From assembly GCA_031556375.1 (NCBI GenBank), contig JAVBTA010000006.1, positions 1 through 64,000 on the forward strand: a stretch of 64,000 nt of DNA, given 5' to 3'. A model generated the notes under the pieces. The model saw only the letters and a list, made by a program, of their open reading frames with translations. It had not been told where the DNA came from and did not search any database. A program made the translations under genes and the position numbers. Origin of the DNA: BNXB01 sp031556375 (lineage in GTDB: Bacteria > Bacteroidota > Bacteroidia > Bacteroidales > Azobacteroidaceae). This document shows, in pieces, positions 1-8,904 of this stretch (positions are counted from its first letter, which is position 1; every line of letters starts with the position of its first letter).

Positions 1-115
1 TATCATCATCACCCGGGCGAGCATGGGCGGTGGGTATCATCAACATACGGGGGTTAACACCCCCGCCTACAGAGCCTGCACCGCTCACGCGGTGATGGGC
101 TAACGCACAAAAACG
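1..115. repeat. GC-rich intergenic repeat-like segment
   Basis: This non-coding stretch is clearly richer in G and C than the AT-rich intergenic sequence elsewhere in the window. It contains a perfect 7-bp hairpin (arms 48-54 and 59-65, loop taac) and short C/G runs. Its composition suggests a dispersed intergenic repeat whose left part lies outside the window. No ORF or RNA gene is recognisable. Between 116 and 200 the sequence is pyrimidine-rich, with three tandem copies of a ttttcttca-like unit. Confidence 0.35.
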
Positions 116-200
116 CAAATTCCGCCCCCCTTTAACTTCCTCTAACTCCTGTATTTCTTTCATTTTCTTCATTTTCTTCATTTTTTTCATCCAAAATATC

Positions 201-208
201 TAAATTTG
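201..208 (+). promoter_or_regulatory. -7 promoter element of glnN
   Basis: TAAATTTG matches the Bacteroidota -7 consensus TAnnTTTG and lies 29 nt before the glnN start codon. No convincing TTTG -33 element is visible at the usual spacing, so the call rests on the -7 match and its position. Confidence 0.5.
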
Positions 209-237
209 TACCCGTTAAACTAACAAAATTTATTTTT

Positions 238-2427
238 ATGTCTAATTTACGATTTAAAGCGGTAGAAGAAGCTCTTGCAAGAAAGGCGAAGGAAGTTCCG
301 GTACCTCCGGGAAAAACTTCTGATTATTTTGGTGAAAACGTCTTTGATCGTCATCAGATGCAGAAATACTTGTCGAAGGAAACCTTGAAACTAGTATTGG
401 ATGCAATTGATAGAGGAGAACCGCTCGATCGTAATGTAGCATCTCACGTTGCTGCCGGTATGAGAATGTGGGCCATGGAAAAAGGTGCGACACATTATAC
501 TCACTGGTTCCATCCTTTGACAGATGGAACAGCGGAAAAACATGACGCGTTTATCGATTTTGACGGAAAAGGTGGAGTTATCGAATATTTTGATGGAAAA
601 GTTCTTGCTCAACAGGAACCGGATGCGTCGAGTTTCCCGAACGGAGGTATTCGCAATACATTTGAAGCACGCGGATATTCAGCCTGGGATCCGTCTTCTC
701 CGGCATTCATAGTTGATGATACACTTTGTATCCCGACTATCTTTATTTCTTATACAGGAGAAGCTCTTGATTATAAAACCCCATTACTTAAAGCTTTAAG
801 TGCAGTCGATAAAGCAGCGACAGAAGTTGCTAATTATTTCGATCGCAGTGTTAAGAAAGTGACTACCAATTTAGGATTGGAGCAGGAATATTTTTTGGTA
901 GATGAGTCTTTATTTTTTGCACGTCCTGACCTGGCATTGACCGAACGTACTTTGATGGGACATGAAAGCGCTAAGAATCAACAGTTGGAAGACCATTATT
1001 TTGGAAATATACCAGGACGGGTTTCTGCTTTTATGCGGGAGTTGGAATATGAATGTTACAGATTGAGTATTCCTTTGAAAACGCGTCACAATGAGGTGGC
1101 TCCGAATCAGTTTGAGCTAGCTCCGATTTTTGAAGAGTGTAACCTGGCTATAGATCATAACTTGCTGTTGATGTCGGTTATGAAGCGGGTAGCCGATCGT
1201 CATAATTTCAAAGTACTTTTACATGAAAAACCATTCAAAGGAGTGAATGGATCCGGAAAACATTGTAATTTTTCTCTTGGAACGGATACCGGCGTAAATT
1301 TGTTTGCTCCTGGAAAAAATACGGAAAGCAATTTGCGCTTTATTACCTTTGTAGTCAATGTTTTAATGGCGGTTTATAAGAATAATGCCTTATTGAAAGC
1401 CAGCATATCTTCGGCTACCAATGTCCATCGACTGGGTGCGAATGAAGCGCCTCCTTCCATTATTTCAGTATTTTTGGGAAGTCAGATCTCCGGATTGCTG
1501 GATGAATTGGAAAACAGCAAAGAAATTAAGGATATTATTTTTAAGGAAAAAACAGGTAAGCGTTTGTCCCTGAATTATATACCGGAAATATTTGTAGATA
1601 ATACCGATCGTAACCGTACATCTCCGTTTGCATTTACCGGAAATCGTTTTGAGTTTCGCGCTGTGGGGTCATCAGCGAACTGTGCAGCTGCAATGTTAGC
1701 ATTGAATTCGGCTGTAGCTTATCAACTTCAACAATTCAAACGTGAAGTCGATGCTTTGATCAAATCCGGAAAAGATAAACATGAAGCGATCTTTGCTGTA
1801 ATTCGCAATTATATTAAAGAATCCAAACCAATTCGCTTCGATGGCAATGGCTATAGCGATGAGTGGAAAGTTGAGGCTGCAAAACGAGGCCTAGATTGTG
1901 AAGCTCGTGTCCCGGTTATTTATGATGCATATTTGAAACCGGAAACGATTAAAATGTTTTCGGAATCGAAAGTTCTTAATGATAAGGAATTGCATGCCCG
2001 TAATGAAGTGAAATGGGAGCAATATACGAAAAAAGTCCAGATTGAGGCCCGTGTATTGGGCGATTTGGCACTGAATCATATTATTCCTGTAGCAACCCGC
2101 TACCAAGGCTTGCTTTTGGATATTGTTTATAAAGTAAAGAATGTTTACGGAGAGGAGAAAGCCAGGGAAATTTCAGGTCAGGATATGGTGATTATTGAAG
2201 ATATTGCCGAACATATCAATGCCATTAAGACCAAAGTCGATGCAATGGTAGAGGCACGAAAGGTTTCAAACCGGATTGATGATGAGCGGGAAAAAGCCCT
2301 TTCGTATTGCGAGAATGTAGCTCCGTATCTGGATGAAATACGTTATCATATCGATAAACTGGAACTTACTGTCGACAATGAAATGTGGACTTTGCCTAAA
2401 TACAGGGAATTACTTTTTATACGTTAA
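238..2427 (+). CDS. glnN: Type III glutamine synthetase
   Basis: This cytoplasmic enzyme makes glutamine from glutamate, ammonia and ATP and is the main ammonia-assimilation step in many Bacteroidales. The 729-residue length is that of the GSIII family, far longer than GSI or GSII. Visible family motifs are NEVAPNQFELAPIF from about residue 285, the NGSGKHCNFS segment from about residue 336 and FTGNRFEFRAVGSS from about residue 466, which belong to the substrate and ATP-binding catalytic core. The ATG has an A/T-rich leader and no Shine-Dalgarno sequence, normal for the phylum. Its last 18 nt overlap the end of the convergent aroC. No PII (glnB) or amtB gene is adjacent, so regulation is not evident beyond the promoter. 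Confidence 0.97.
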   Translation: MSNLRFKAVEEALARKAKEVPVPPGKTSDYFGENVFDRHQMQKYLSKETLKLVLDAIDRGEPLDRNVASHVAAGMRMWAMEKGATHYTHWFHPLTDGTAEKHDAFIDFDGKGGVIEYFDGKVLAQQEPDASSFPNGGIRNTFEARGYSAWDPSSPAFIVDDTLCIPTIFISYTGEALDYKTPLLKALSAVDKAATEVANYFDRSVKKVTTNLGLEQEYFLVDESLFFARPDLALTERTLMGHESAKNQQLEDHYFGNIPGRVSAFMRELEYECYRLSIPLKTRHNEVAPNQFELAPIFEECNLAIDHNLLLMSVMKRVADRHNFKVLLHEKPFKGVNGSGKHCNFSLGTDTGVNLFAPGKNTESNLRFITFVVNVLMAVYKNNALLKASISSATNVHRLGANEAPPSIISVFLGSQISGLLDELENSKEIKDIIFKEKTGKRLSLNYIPEIFVDNTDRNRTSPFAFTGNRFEFRAVGSSANCAAAMLALNSAVAYQLQQFKREVDALIKSGKDKHEAIFAVIRNYIKESKPIRFDGNGYSDEWKVEAAKRGLDCEARVPVIYDAYLKPETIKMFSESKVLNDKELHARNEVKWEQYTKKVQIEARVLGDLALNHIIPVATRYQGLLLDIVYKVKNVYGEEKAREISGQDMVIIEDIAEHINAIKTKVDAMVEARKVSNRIDDEREKALSYCENVAPYLDEIRYHIDKLELTVDNEMWTLPKYRELLFIR

Positions 2428-3492
2428 GCTGAGTAAGTGATAATCCAGTAAAGTCATGGCTGCCATGGCTTCAACAATAGGTACAGCACGCGGAAGCACA
2501 CAGGAATCGTGTCTTCCGCGTGCTTTTATTATTGTCTCGTTTCCGTGTACGTCCACTGTTTGTTGTTCCCGTAGCAATGTAGCAATAGGTTTGAATGCCA
2601 CGCGAAAATAGATATCTTCTCCGTTGGAGATGCCTCCCTGGATTCCTCCGGAATTGTTTGTTCTGGTTCCGATTTTTCCGTCTTCTTTTATGACGAAAAC
2701 ATCATTAACTTCAGATCCTCTGTGTTGAACTCCATCGAATCCCATCCCGAACTCAAAACCTTTGACGGAATTTATACTAAGCATTGCATTACCAAGTGCG
2801 GCATGTAACTTCCCGAATACCGGTTCGCCCAGTCCTACCGGAACATTTTTACAGACACAGGAAATTACTCCTCCGATAGTATCGCCATGTGATTTAACGT
2901 CTTTGATAAGGCCGATCATCTCTTCTGCAATCTTGCTGTCAGGGCAACGTACAGGTGTTGATTCGATGTTTGAATGACTCAGGTCGAGGGATTGGTAGGC
3001 TGTTTCCAGTTTAATAGGCCCAACCTGAGAGGTATAGGCTGTGATTTCTATGCCTAAAGATTTGAGTGCCAGTTTTGCAATAGAGCCTCCGACTACCCTG
3101 GCAATAGTTTCACGGGCAGAAGTACGGCCGCCGCCACGATGGTCGCGGTGCCCGTATTTCATTGTGTATGTATAATCCGCATGAGCAGGACGGAAAATAT
3201 CTTTCAGGTTGTCGTAATCATTGGAATGTTGGTTGTTATTCTTGATAACAAAACCTATTGGAGTTCCGGTAGTCTTACCTTCGTAAATTCCGGATAAAAA
3301 TTCTACTTTATCATCTTCCTTACGGGGAGTTGTGATCGCAGATTGCCCAGGTTTACGTCTGTCGAGTTCGTATTGAATAAACTCAAGGTCGATTTCAATT
3401 CCGGGAGGGCAACCGTCAATAATGCCTCCAACCATTAGTCCATGTGATTCTCCAAAAGAAGTTAACCTGAAAATATTGCCAAAAGAATTCAT
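2410..3492 (-). CDS. aroC: Chorismate synthase
   Basis: It converts 5-enolpyruvylshikimate-3-phosphate to chorismate using reduced FMN, the last step of the shikimate pathway. The 360-residue protein starts with the family-typical N-terminus (SFGNIFRLTSFGESHG), carries HRGGGRTSARET near residue 120 and the C-terminal RGRHDSCVLPRAVPIVEAM segment that contributes to the active site. It is full length. The 3' end overlaps glnN by 18 nt in tail-to-tail arrangement, leaving no room for a separate terminator. The FKBP-like gene lies 22 nt upstream on the same strand, so the two may be co-transcribed. A second shikimate gene, aroE, lies 34 kb away in this window. Confidence 0.97.
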   Translation of the reverse strand: MNSFGNIFRLTSFGESHGLMVGGIIDGCPPGIEIDLEFIQYELDRRKPGQSAITTPRKEDDKVEFLSGIYEGKTTGTPIGFVIKNNNQHSNDYDNLKDIFRPAHADYTYTMKYGHRDHRGGGRTSARETIARVVGGSIAKLALKSLGIEITAYTSQVGPIKLETAYQSLDLSHSNIESTPVRCPDSKIAEEMIGLIKDVKSHGDTIGGVISCVCKNVPVGLGEPVFGKLHAALGNAMLSINSVKGFEFGMGFDGVQHRGSEVNDVFVIKEDGKIGTRTNNSGGIQGGISNGEDIYFRVAFKPIATLLREQQTVDVHGNETIIKARGRHDSCVLPRAVPIVEAMAAMTLLDYHLLSLTYKK

Positions 3493-3514
3493 GCAGCTTT
3501 CGTATGGTAATTAA

Positions 3515-4060
3515 TTACTCGCAGTCTTCACAACTGCAATCACCACCACAGTTTCCACCGCAACCACCGCCGCAACCGGAGGTAAATGCTGCGATCTCTT
3601 CAGCAGTAGGTTCGTGTACATCTAAGATTTCTCCTGCAAAATGAAGAGTTTCTCCGGCTAATGGATGATTGAAATCCATTAATACATTGCTGTCTGTAAC
3701 TTCCAATACAGCACCCATTAAACGATTGCCGTCAGTATCCATCATAGGTAACATTTGTCCTTCGGCAACACGTTCGCTGTCGAATTTACCGTCTACTTCA
3801 AAGATATTCTTAGGCAATTCGACTACACGGTCTTCCAGGTACTCTCCATATGATTCTCCCGGGGTAAGAGTAAACGAAAATTTTTCTCCTGTACCAAGTC
3901 CGTATATGTTTTTTTCGAATGTTTCAAGCATCATTCCCATGCCGAAAATGAAAGCTAAAGGCTGCTCGGTTGTTGCTTGTTCCATCAATTCTCTTTCTTC
4001 GCCTTCTCCAACGTTAAGGTCGTAGCAGAGTGATACAAATTTGTTGTTTGAGATTTTCAT
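3515..4060 (-). CDS. FKBP-type peptidyl-prolyl isomerase, SlyD-like
   Basis: This is a 181-residue cytosolic prolyl isomerase and chaperone of the SlyD group. The ATG at 4060 is chosen over one 69 nt upstream because that extension is an unrelated hydrophobic leader and overlaps the promoter. The N-terminal FKBP half (GMGMMLETFEKNIYGLGTGEKF) is followed by the insert-in-flap region and ends in a tail with six cysteines among glycines in the last 20 residues. SlyD tails of this sort bind Ni or Zn, so a metal-handling role is plausible but inferred. It is not a secreted FkpA type, since no signal peptide is seen from the chosen start. Confidence 0.9.
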   Translation of the reverse strand: MKISNNKFVSLCYDLNVGEGEERELMEQATTEQPLAFIFGMGMMLETFEKNIYGLGTGEKFSFTLTPGESYGEYLEDRVVELPKNIFEVDGKFDSERVAEGQMLPMMDTDGNRLMGAVLEVTDSNVLMDFNHPLAGETLHFAGEILDVHEPTAEEIAAFTSGCGGGCGGNCGGDCSCEDCE

Positions 4061-4086
4061 CTTGAATATTTTTAATAAATAAACTA

Positions 4087-4094
4087 CAAAGGTA
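4087..4094 (-). promoter_or_regulatory. -7 promoter element of the FKBP gene
   Basis: On the minus strand this reads TACCTTTG, a match to TAnnTTTG, 26 nt before the FKBP start at 4060. It supports the downstream start choice, because the longer ORF would begin upstream of this promoter. A TTTG -33 box is not clear. Confidence 0.55.
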
Positions 4095-4117
4095 ATACAA
4101 AATACATATAGTAACAA

Positions 4118-4158
4118 CAACCCCGTCATTTCGACTGAAAGAAGAAATGACGGGGTTG
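4118..4158. terminator. Palindromic GTCATT repeat, probable terminator
   Basis: Perfect 15-bp inverted repeat (arms 4118-4132 and 4144-4158, 11-nt loop) with a CCCCGTCATTTC core. It lies just past the stop of the minus-strand outer membrane protein gene and upstream of the FKBP promoter, a position expected for a terminator. Its core is shared with elements at 21081, 62156 and 62956, so it is also a member of a dispersed repeat family (short form). Confidence 0.6.
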
Positions 4159-4180
4159 GAAGTGATGTTAATGTGTTTTC

Positions 4181-4915
4181 TTATTTAATTCTGTATGATA
4201 TTGAAAATGAGAGTATTGGCCATAAATTCAATAACTCTTTAGAAAATGGCAAATCGAAATTAGCATCCGCGAAACTGGAGCCACTTACAGTTCCGCTACT
4301 TTGTGGGCTTTCCATTTTATATTCTCCCTGATAGACGGCTCCCAAATCAAAACGGAAACCAACACGGCTTTTAGAAATTGTTCTTCCCAATCCGATACCG
4401 AAATATGGCTTGAAAGTACTGCCCATTTTCAAATTCGCATCGAATTTTCCATTTACCGGAGTAATGATAAGGTCGTCCCATACAAAAGGTCCATCAGCAG
4501 TACCTTTTGCTTTTACATTATTACTACCTATGTAAGCGCCTGCTGTGATACAGAAAATGCCTGATTTTACAGGATAAAAGTCTAATAAGATGTTGGCATT
4601 GGGGAAGTTGAGCTTGGCGCCATTGATGTAGCCTGGGATGCTTGATTGTCCGTCAGGACTATCTGCGTCGAAATCAAGACTCTCATTGTAGTTATAAACC
4701 ATGTAGTTAAAACCCACCCGGGCTTTCAGGTTTGAAGTCAATGATGTGTGAAAATCGATGCCAGGTCCGTATGTTCCCAATTTAGCAGCAACTCCGAATC
4801 TTTTTAAGAAACCATCTTCATAGGCCTTTTCGGAAAGAGTTTCCTGTGCAGATAATTTGAAAGAACCAAAGATGAAGAAAAACGTGCATACGATTGCAAT
4901 GAATTTTGTTTTCAT
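4181..4915 (-). CDS. Outer membrane beta-barrel protein (small)
   Basis: Secreted protein of 244 residues from the chosen ATG at 4915; a longer reading adds 10 residues but breaks the signal peptide pattern (MKTKFIAIVCTFFFIFG, cleavage near SAQ). The mature part shows alternating hydrophobic residues and a C-terminal beta strand ending in an aromatic-rich ISYRIK, typical of 8- to 10-strand outer membrane barrels in Bacteroidota. Specific function is unknown. It follows recQ by 33 nt on the same strand, probably by read-through, and is terminated by the hairpin at 4118. Confidence 0.75.
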   Translation of the reverse strand: MKTKFIAIVCTFFFIFGSFKLSAQETLSEKAYEDGFLKRFGVAAKLGTYGPGIDFHTSLTSNLKARVGFNYMVYNYNESLDFDADSPDGQSSIPGYINGAKLNFPNANILLDFYPVKSGIFCITAGAYIGSNNVKAKGTADGPFVWDDLIITPVNGKFDANLKMGSTFKPYFGIGLGRTISKSRVGFRFDLGAVYQGEYKMESPQSSGTVSGSSFADANFDLPFSKELLNLWPILSFSISYRIK

Positions 4916-4948
4916 TTGTGCTTGTTGTGTTAGTTTATGTATCAATAA

Positions 4949-6853
4949 TTATTGATTCGATAAAAAAACCATATTTCCCCTTAGTTTAACTCTTTTATTA
5001 TCTGATAAATAACGAATAACTTCAATGATAGATTTTTCATCTAATCCAAGTGCTTCAATAAGTTTATCTGTCGATCGGGGCCTGGTTTTTATAAGATCGA
5101 ATATTTGATTACTAATCTCATCAAAATCCGTGCCATTCAGCTCGTTTTTGCCCAGAGCGAAACATACGTCGCAATGCCTGCAATCTTCAGAGTTTTTTTC
5201 TCCGAAGTATTCCAATAGTAATTTGCTGCGACATATCCGGTCTGTAGACGCATAGTTAATCACGGATTCATTTCTGGATTCCAATCTGTTTTTACGATCT
5301 TCATATACAGCTTGGGGAATAGAGATGTATTGAAGGTCTTCTCGGTTTTGGCTATATGTTATGGTTGGTGAGGCTTGTGCGGGAACATAATGGATTATCT
5401 GTTGACTTGATAACATTTTCAATATTTCATAGACCTGATGGTGAGATAGTGCAGTTCGGGATGCCAACAAGTTTTCATTAATGTAGACATATTCGGAAAA
5501 AACACCTGTGTAAGTGCGCAGTAATACCCGAATCAGGTTCTCCACAATTTCATTAAATGCTGAATATTTATACAATTCATCTCTTTCGATGGTAAACATA
5601 ATCCGTGATTGCCTTTCTGTTTCTTCCCGATATTCAATATACCCTGATAGATCCAGTAATTTCAGGGCATGATGAGCCTGGCTATAACTAAATTTGAATA
5701 CAGTACAAAAATGTTCCAGGTTAAAATTATGTGTCGTTTGAAACCCGGAATTGACACCTATCTGAAAATAGAAGGCCAGTTTTTCATATATATCTTTGAT
5801 CACTTCGCGTGGAGGGAACTCATCTTCGATACGTTTTTTTAGTTTTTCCCCATCTTTTTCAGAATATAAAGCTATCGCAAATGCTTTTTGTCCGTCACGT
5901 CCGGCGCGTCCGGCTTCCTGGAAATATTCTTCGAGAGAATTCGGCAGTTCATAATGGACAACAATGCGGACATCCGGCTTGTCAATACCCATTCCAAAGG
6001 CATTTGTACAGACCATAATCCGGCATTCTCCGGATTTCCACCTGTTTTGTTTTTCAATTTTTTCGTCAGGATTTAATCCTGCATGATAAAAATCCGCACT
6101 AATCTTCTGGTTAATAAGTTCGTCCGCTATTTCTTTTGTGTATTTCCGGCTACGTACATATACGAGGCCTGAGCCGGGAATTCTTCTTATGATATTGATG
6201 ATTTCAGGAATTTTATCTTCAGATTTCCGGATCATATATGCAATATTATGTCTTTTGAAACTTTTACTGAAGACGTTTTTCCTTGAGAAAAGTAATTTAT
6301 CCTGAATATCGTCAACAACCTCCGGAGTTGCAGTCGCGGTAAGCGCCAATACCGGTACTGCAGGTAAGTGTGACCTCAGTTCGGCAATACGCAGATAGGA
6401 TGGCCGGAAATCGTATCCCCATTGAGAGATGCAGTGAGATTCGTCGACAACCAGCATGCTGACTTTCATGTATTGCAGTTTAGTCAAAAATAACTCGGAA
6501 TTTAGTCTTTCCGGAGAGACATACAAAAACTTGTAATCCCCGAAAACACAGTTCTCCAATGCTACAATAATTTCTTGCCGGCTCATGCCTGAATAAACGG
6601 CTGTAGCTTTGATGTGGCGACTTTTTAAGTTATCCACCTGATCCTTCATCAAGGCGATGAGTGGTGTAACAACTATACAAATACCATCCATCAACATGGC
6701 TGGTACCTGAAATGTCAAGGATTTACCACCGCCGGTAGGCATTAATCCCAAAGTATCTCGTCCTTCATAAATAGAAGATATGATATCTTCCTGAAGGGAT
6801 CGGAAATTGTCGTATCCCCAATATTGTTTTAATACAGCATGAAAATCATTCAC
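4949..6853 (-). CDS. recQ: ATP-dependent DNA helicase RecQ family
   Basis: A 3'-5' DNA helicase acting in recombination and fork repair. The 634 residues show Walker A (PTGGGKS near residue 40), a DESH box near 137, SF2 motifs through the AGRAGRDGQ arginine-finger segment near 320, and a zinc-binding cluster of four cysteines near 540-565 (CRSK, CRHCDVC). The C-terminus is a short winged-helix-like segment rather than an obvious HRDC domain. It is transcribed after recJ (71 nt gap), which fits a shared repair role: RecQ unwinds and RecJ degrades the 5' strand. Start ATG gives the usual RecQ N-terminus. Confidence 0.95.
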   Translation of the reverse strand: MNDFHAVLKQYWGYDNFRSLQEDIISSIYEGRDTLGLMPTGGGKSLTFQVPAMLMDGICIVVTPLIALMKDQVDNLKSRHIKATAVYSGMSRQEIIVALENCVFGDYKFLYVSPERLNSELFLTKLQYMKVSMLVVDESHCISQWGYDFRPSYLRIAELRSHLPAVPVLALTATATPEVVDDIQDKLLFSRKNVFSKSFKRHNIAYMIRKSEDKIPEIINIIRRIPGSGLVYVRSRKYTKEIADELINQKISADFYHAGLNPDEKIEKQNRWKSGECRIMVCTNAFGMGIDKPDVRIVVHYELPNSLEEYFQEAGRAGRDGQKAFAIALYSEKDGEKLKKRIEDEFPPREVIKDIYEKLAFYFQIGVNSGFQTTHNFNLEHFCTVFKFSYSQAHHALKLLDLSGYIEYREETERQSRIMFTIERDELYKYSAFNEIVENLIRVLLRTYTGVFSEYVYINENLLASRTALSHHQVYEILKMLSSQQIIHYVPAQASPTITYSQNREDLQYISIPQAVYEDRKNRLESRNESVINYASTDRICRSKLLLEYFGEKNSEDCRHCDVCFALGKNELNGTDFDEISNQIFDLIKTRPRSTDKLIEALGLDEKSIIEVIRYLSDNKRVKLRGNMVFLSNQ

Positions 6854-6924
6854 AATTAGTTGTTGTTTTTGGTTCTAGGAATCGTCATGTCAAACATTGT
6901 GAAAAATGACGTGATTTATATTAT

Positions 6925-8655
6925 TTATTCGCTTGATGTTCTTATATCCTTGATTAATAGTTGGATAGATGTAACATTGTTATACGTATTTTCCTCTACG
7001 GTATAGCAGATGTCAAACGGTTTTCCTGATAAAATATGATCTCCGAACCGGGACATCCCAAATGCGATAGCAGACATAACCGTATCGGTTGAGCTGTCAA
7101 CCAGATCAAGCTTGATATGTTCTAATTCCTTACCTACCAATTTACTGGAACCGGAGTTAAGTACACCCATAGTACAGAAGACCGGTTTTTGGTTTTCAGG
7201 TCCGTATGGTTGCATTTTCTTGAGGTCTTCAAGTAAATTCTGATTGATTTCACTGAATTTTAATTCCAGATCGATATCCAGGGTTTGAATCATCTGTTCC
7301 TCAATCATGTGGATATCGGCGAATGCTTCAAGTCTTTGTTTGAATATTTCGAGTCTTTCATATTTCAATGTCATCCCCGCGGCATAAGTATGCCCTCCGA
7401 AGTTTTCAAGCAGATCTTTACAAGATTCAATTGCTTTATAAATATCAAATCCGGTAACTGACCGTGCTGAGCCTGTGATGAATCCATTGGATTGAGTCAG
7501 AACAATAGCGGGTTTGTAGAATTTTTCAGTCAGACGTGAAGCTACGATCCCGATAACCCCTTTGTGCCAATCAGGATTGTAAACGACTATAATTTTCCCT
7601 TCTATTACAATAGGATTTTCCTCAATAAGAGTATTGGCCTCGTCTGTCGTTTTCTTGTCCAATTCTCTTCGGTCATCATTGTACTGATCTATATTTTCAC
7701 TTTTGATTTTTGCGGTAGTTACATCTTTAGCCAACAAGAGCTCGACAGCTTCTTTTCCGTTCATCATGCGGCCTGAAGCGTTAATCCGGGGACCTATCTT
7801 GAAAACGATATCGCTCATCGTCATTTCTTTTCCTGCGAGGCCACAAACATCGATAATGCCTTTCAGTCCTTTGCTGGGATTGAGATTCAATTGCTTCAAT
7901 CCGTAAGCGGCTAATACCCGGTTTTCTCCTGTAGCCGGGACTATATCCGATGCAATACTAACAGCAACTAAATCCAATAAATTTTTTAACTTGGAGATAT
8001 CGATATTGTTGCTTGAAGCAAAAGCCTGCATGAATTTGAAGCCGACACCACAACCGGATAAATGGATATATGGATAGGTAGAATCAGGACGTTTGGCATC
8101 CAGTATTGCAACAGCATCAGGAAGCTTGTCATCAGGCATGTGGTGGTCACAAACAATAAAATCGATACCCAACGATTTGGCATATGCGATTTTTTCAATT
8201 GCTTTGATCCCGCAATCCAGAGAAATAATTAACGAAACACCTGTCTCTTTAGCATATTCAATCCCCTTATTGGATATGCCATATCCCTCATCATAGCGGT
8301 CAGGAATGTAATAATCCAGATTTGATTTCCAACTGTTTTGTTCCAAAAACTTGTAAACCAAAGAAACAGCTGTCGTACCGTCAACATCGTAATCCCCATA
8401 AATCATGATCCTCTCTTTATTACCTAATGCTTTATTCAGGCGGTCTACCGCTTTTTGCATGTCGGGATACAGTAACGGATCGTACAAATTCTTAAGATTG
8501 GGATTCAAAAACTCCTGGACTTCTTTCTCGTTTGCAATCCCCCTTTGTACCATGAGGAGACATACGGCAGGAGATAGTCCGAACTTTTCTGCAAGTTCGT
8601 TTCGCCTAAGTAATTGTTCTCGTGTCGGGAGTTGATAATTCCATTTGTTTGTCAT
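6925..8655 (-). CDS. recJ: Single-stranded-DNA-specific exonuclease RecJ
   Basis: 5'-3' single-strand DNA exonuclease of the DHH superfamily, used in recombinational and mismatch repair. The 576 residues contain motif I DYDVDGTTA near residue 88, the signature CDHH near 162, the DHHA1 segment with RINASGRM near 290 and a C-terminal OB-like region. Length matches the family. It is the first gene of a minus-strand run with recQ and the small outer membrane protein. The 249-bp gap to tsaC on its 5' side holds divergent promoters. Confidence 0.96.
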   Translation of the reverse strand: MTNKWNYQLPTREQLLRRNELAEKFGLSPAVCLLMVQRGIANEKEVQEFLNPNLKNLYDPLLYPDMQKAVDRLNKALGNKERIMIYGDYDVDGTTAVSLVYKFLEQNSWKSNLDYYIPDRYDEGYGISNKGIEYAKETGVSLIISLDCGIKAIEKIAYAKSLGIDFIVCDHHMPDDKLPDAVAILDAKRPDSTYPYIHLSGCGVGFKFMQAFASSNNIDISKLKNLLDLVAVSIASDIVPATGENRVLAAYGLKQLNLNPSKGLKGIIDVCGLAGKEMTMSDIVFKIGPRINASGRMMNGKEAVELLLAKDVTTAKIKSENIDQYNDDRRELDKKTTDEANTLIEENPIVIEGKIIVVYNPDWHKGVIGIVASRLTEKFYKPAIVLTQSNGFITGSARSVTGFDIYKAIESCKDLLENFGGHTYAAGMTLKYERLEIFKQRLEAFADIHMIEEQMIQTLDIDLELKFSEINQNLLEDLKKMQPYGPENQKPVFCTMGVLNSGSSKLVGKELEHIKLDLVDSSTDTVMSAIAFGMSRFGDHILSGKPFDICYTVEENTYNNVTSIQLLIKDIRTSSE

Positions 8656-8874
8656 TATATATTGTTTTTTCTTTCTTTATCTCTCTGTTCCAGTTCTTTA
8701 TGTGAGGATTGCCCGAAAATAAAGAACCTCTCGTCTTTAATTGTTATATGTAATTGTAAAAAACGAACTTGTAAAGTTAATGTTTTATAGTGAATGTATG
8801 ATTAAATTTCACATAATTTTTGAATATTTTTGTTAGAGACATATAAATATCTTATGGTATAAACTAAATTAGAG

Positions 8875-8882
8875 TATATTTG
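8875..8882 (+). promoter_or_regulatory. -7 promoter element of tsaC
   Basis: TATATTTG matches TAnnTTTG and lies 22 nt before the tsaC ATG. The rest of the 8656-8904 gap between recJ and tsaC is AT-rich with no ORF or RNA gene seen. Confidence 0.5.
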
Positions 8883-8904
8883 CAGGCTAAATTCGCTGGA
8901 AATT

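Noticed and set aside
3669..4025. 118-codon plus-strand frame opposite the FKBP gene
   Set aside because: Antisense shadow; the minus-strand FKBP has clear family motifs and a promoter.
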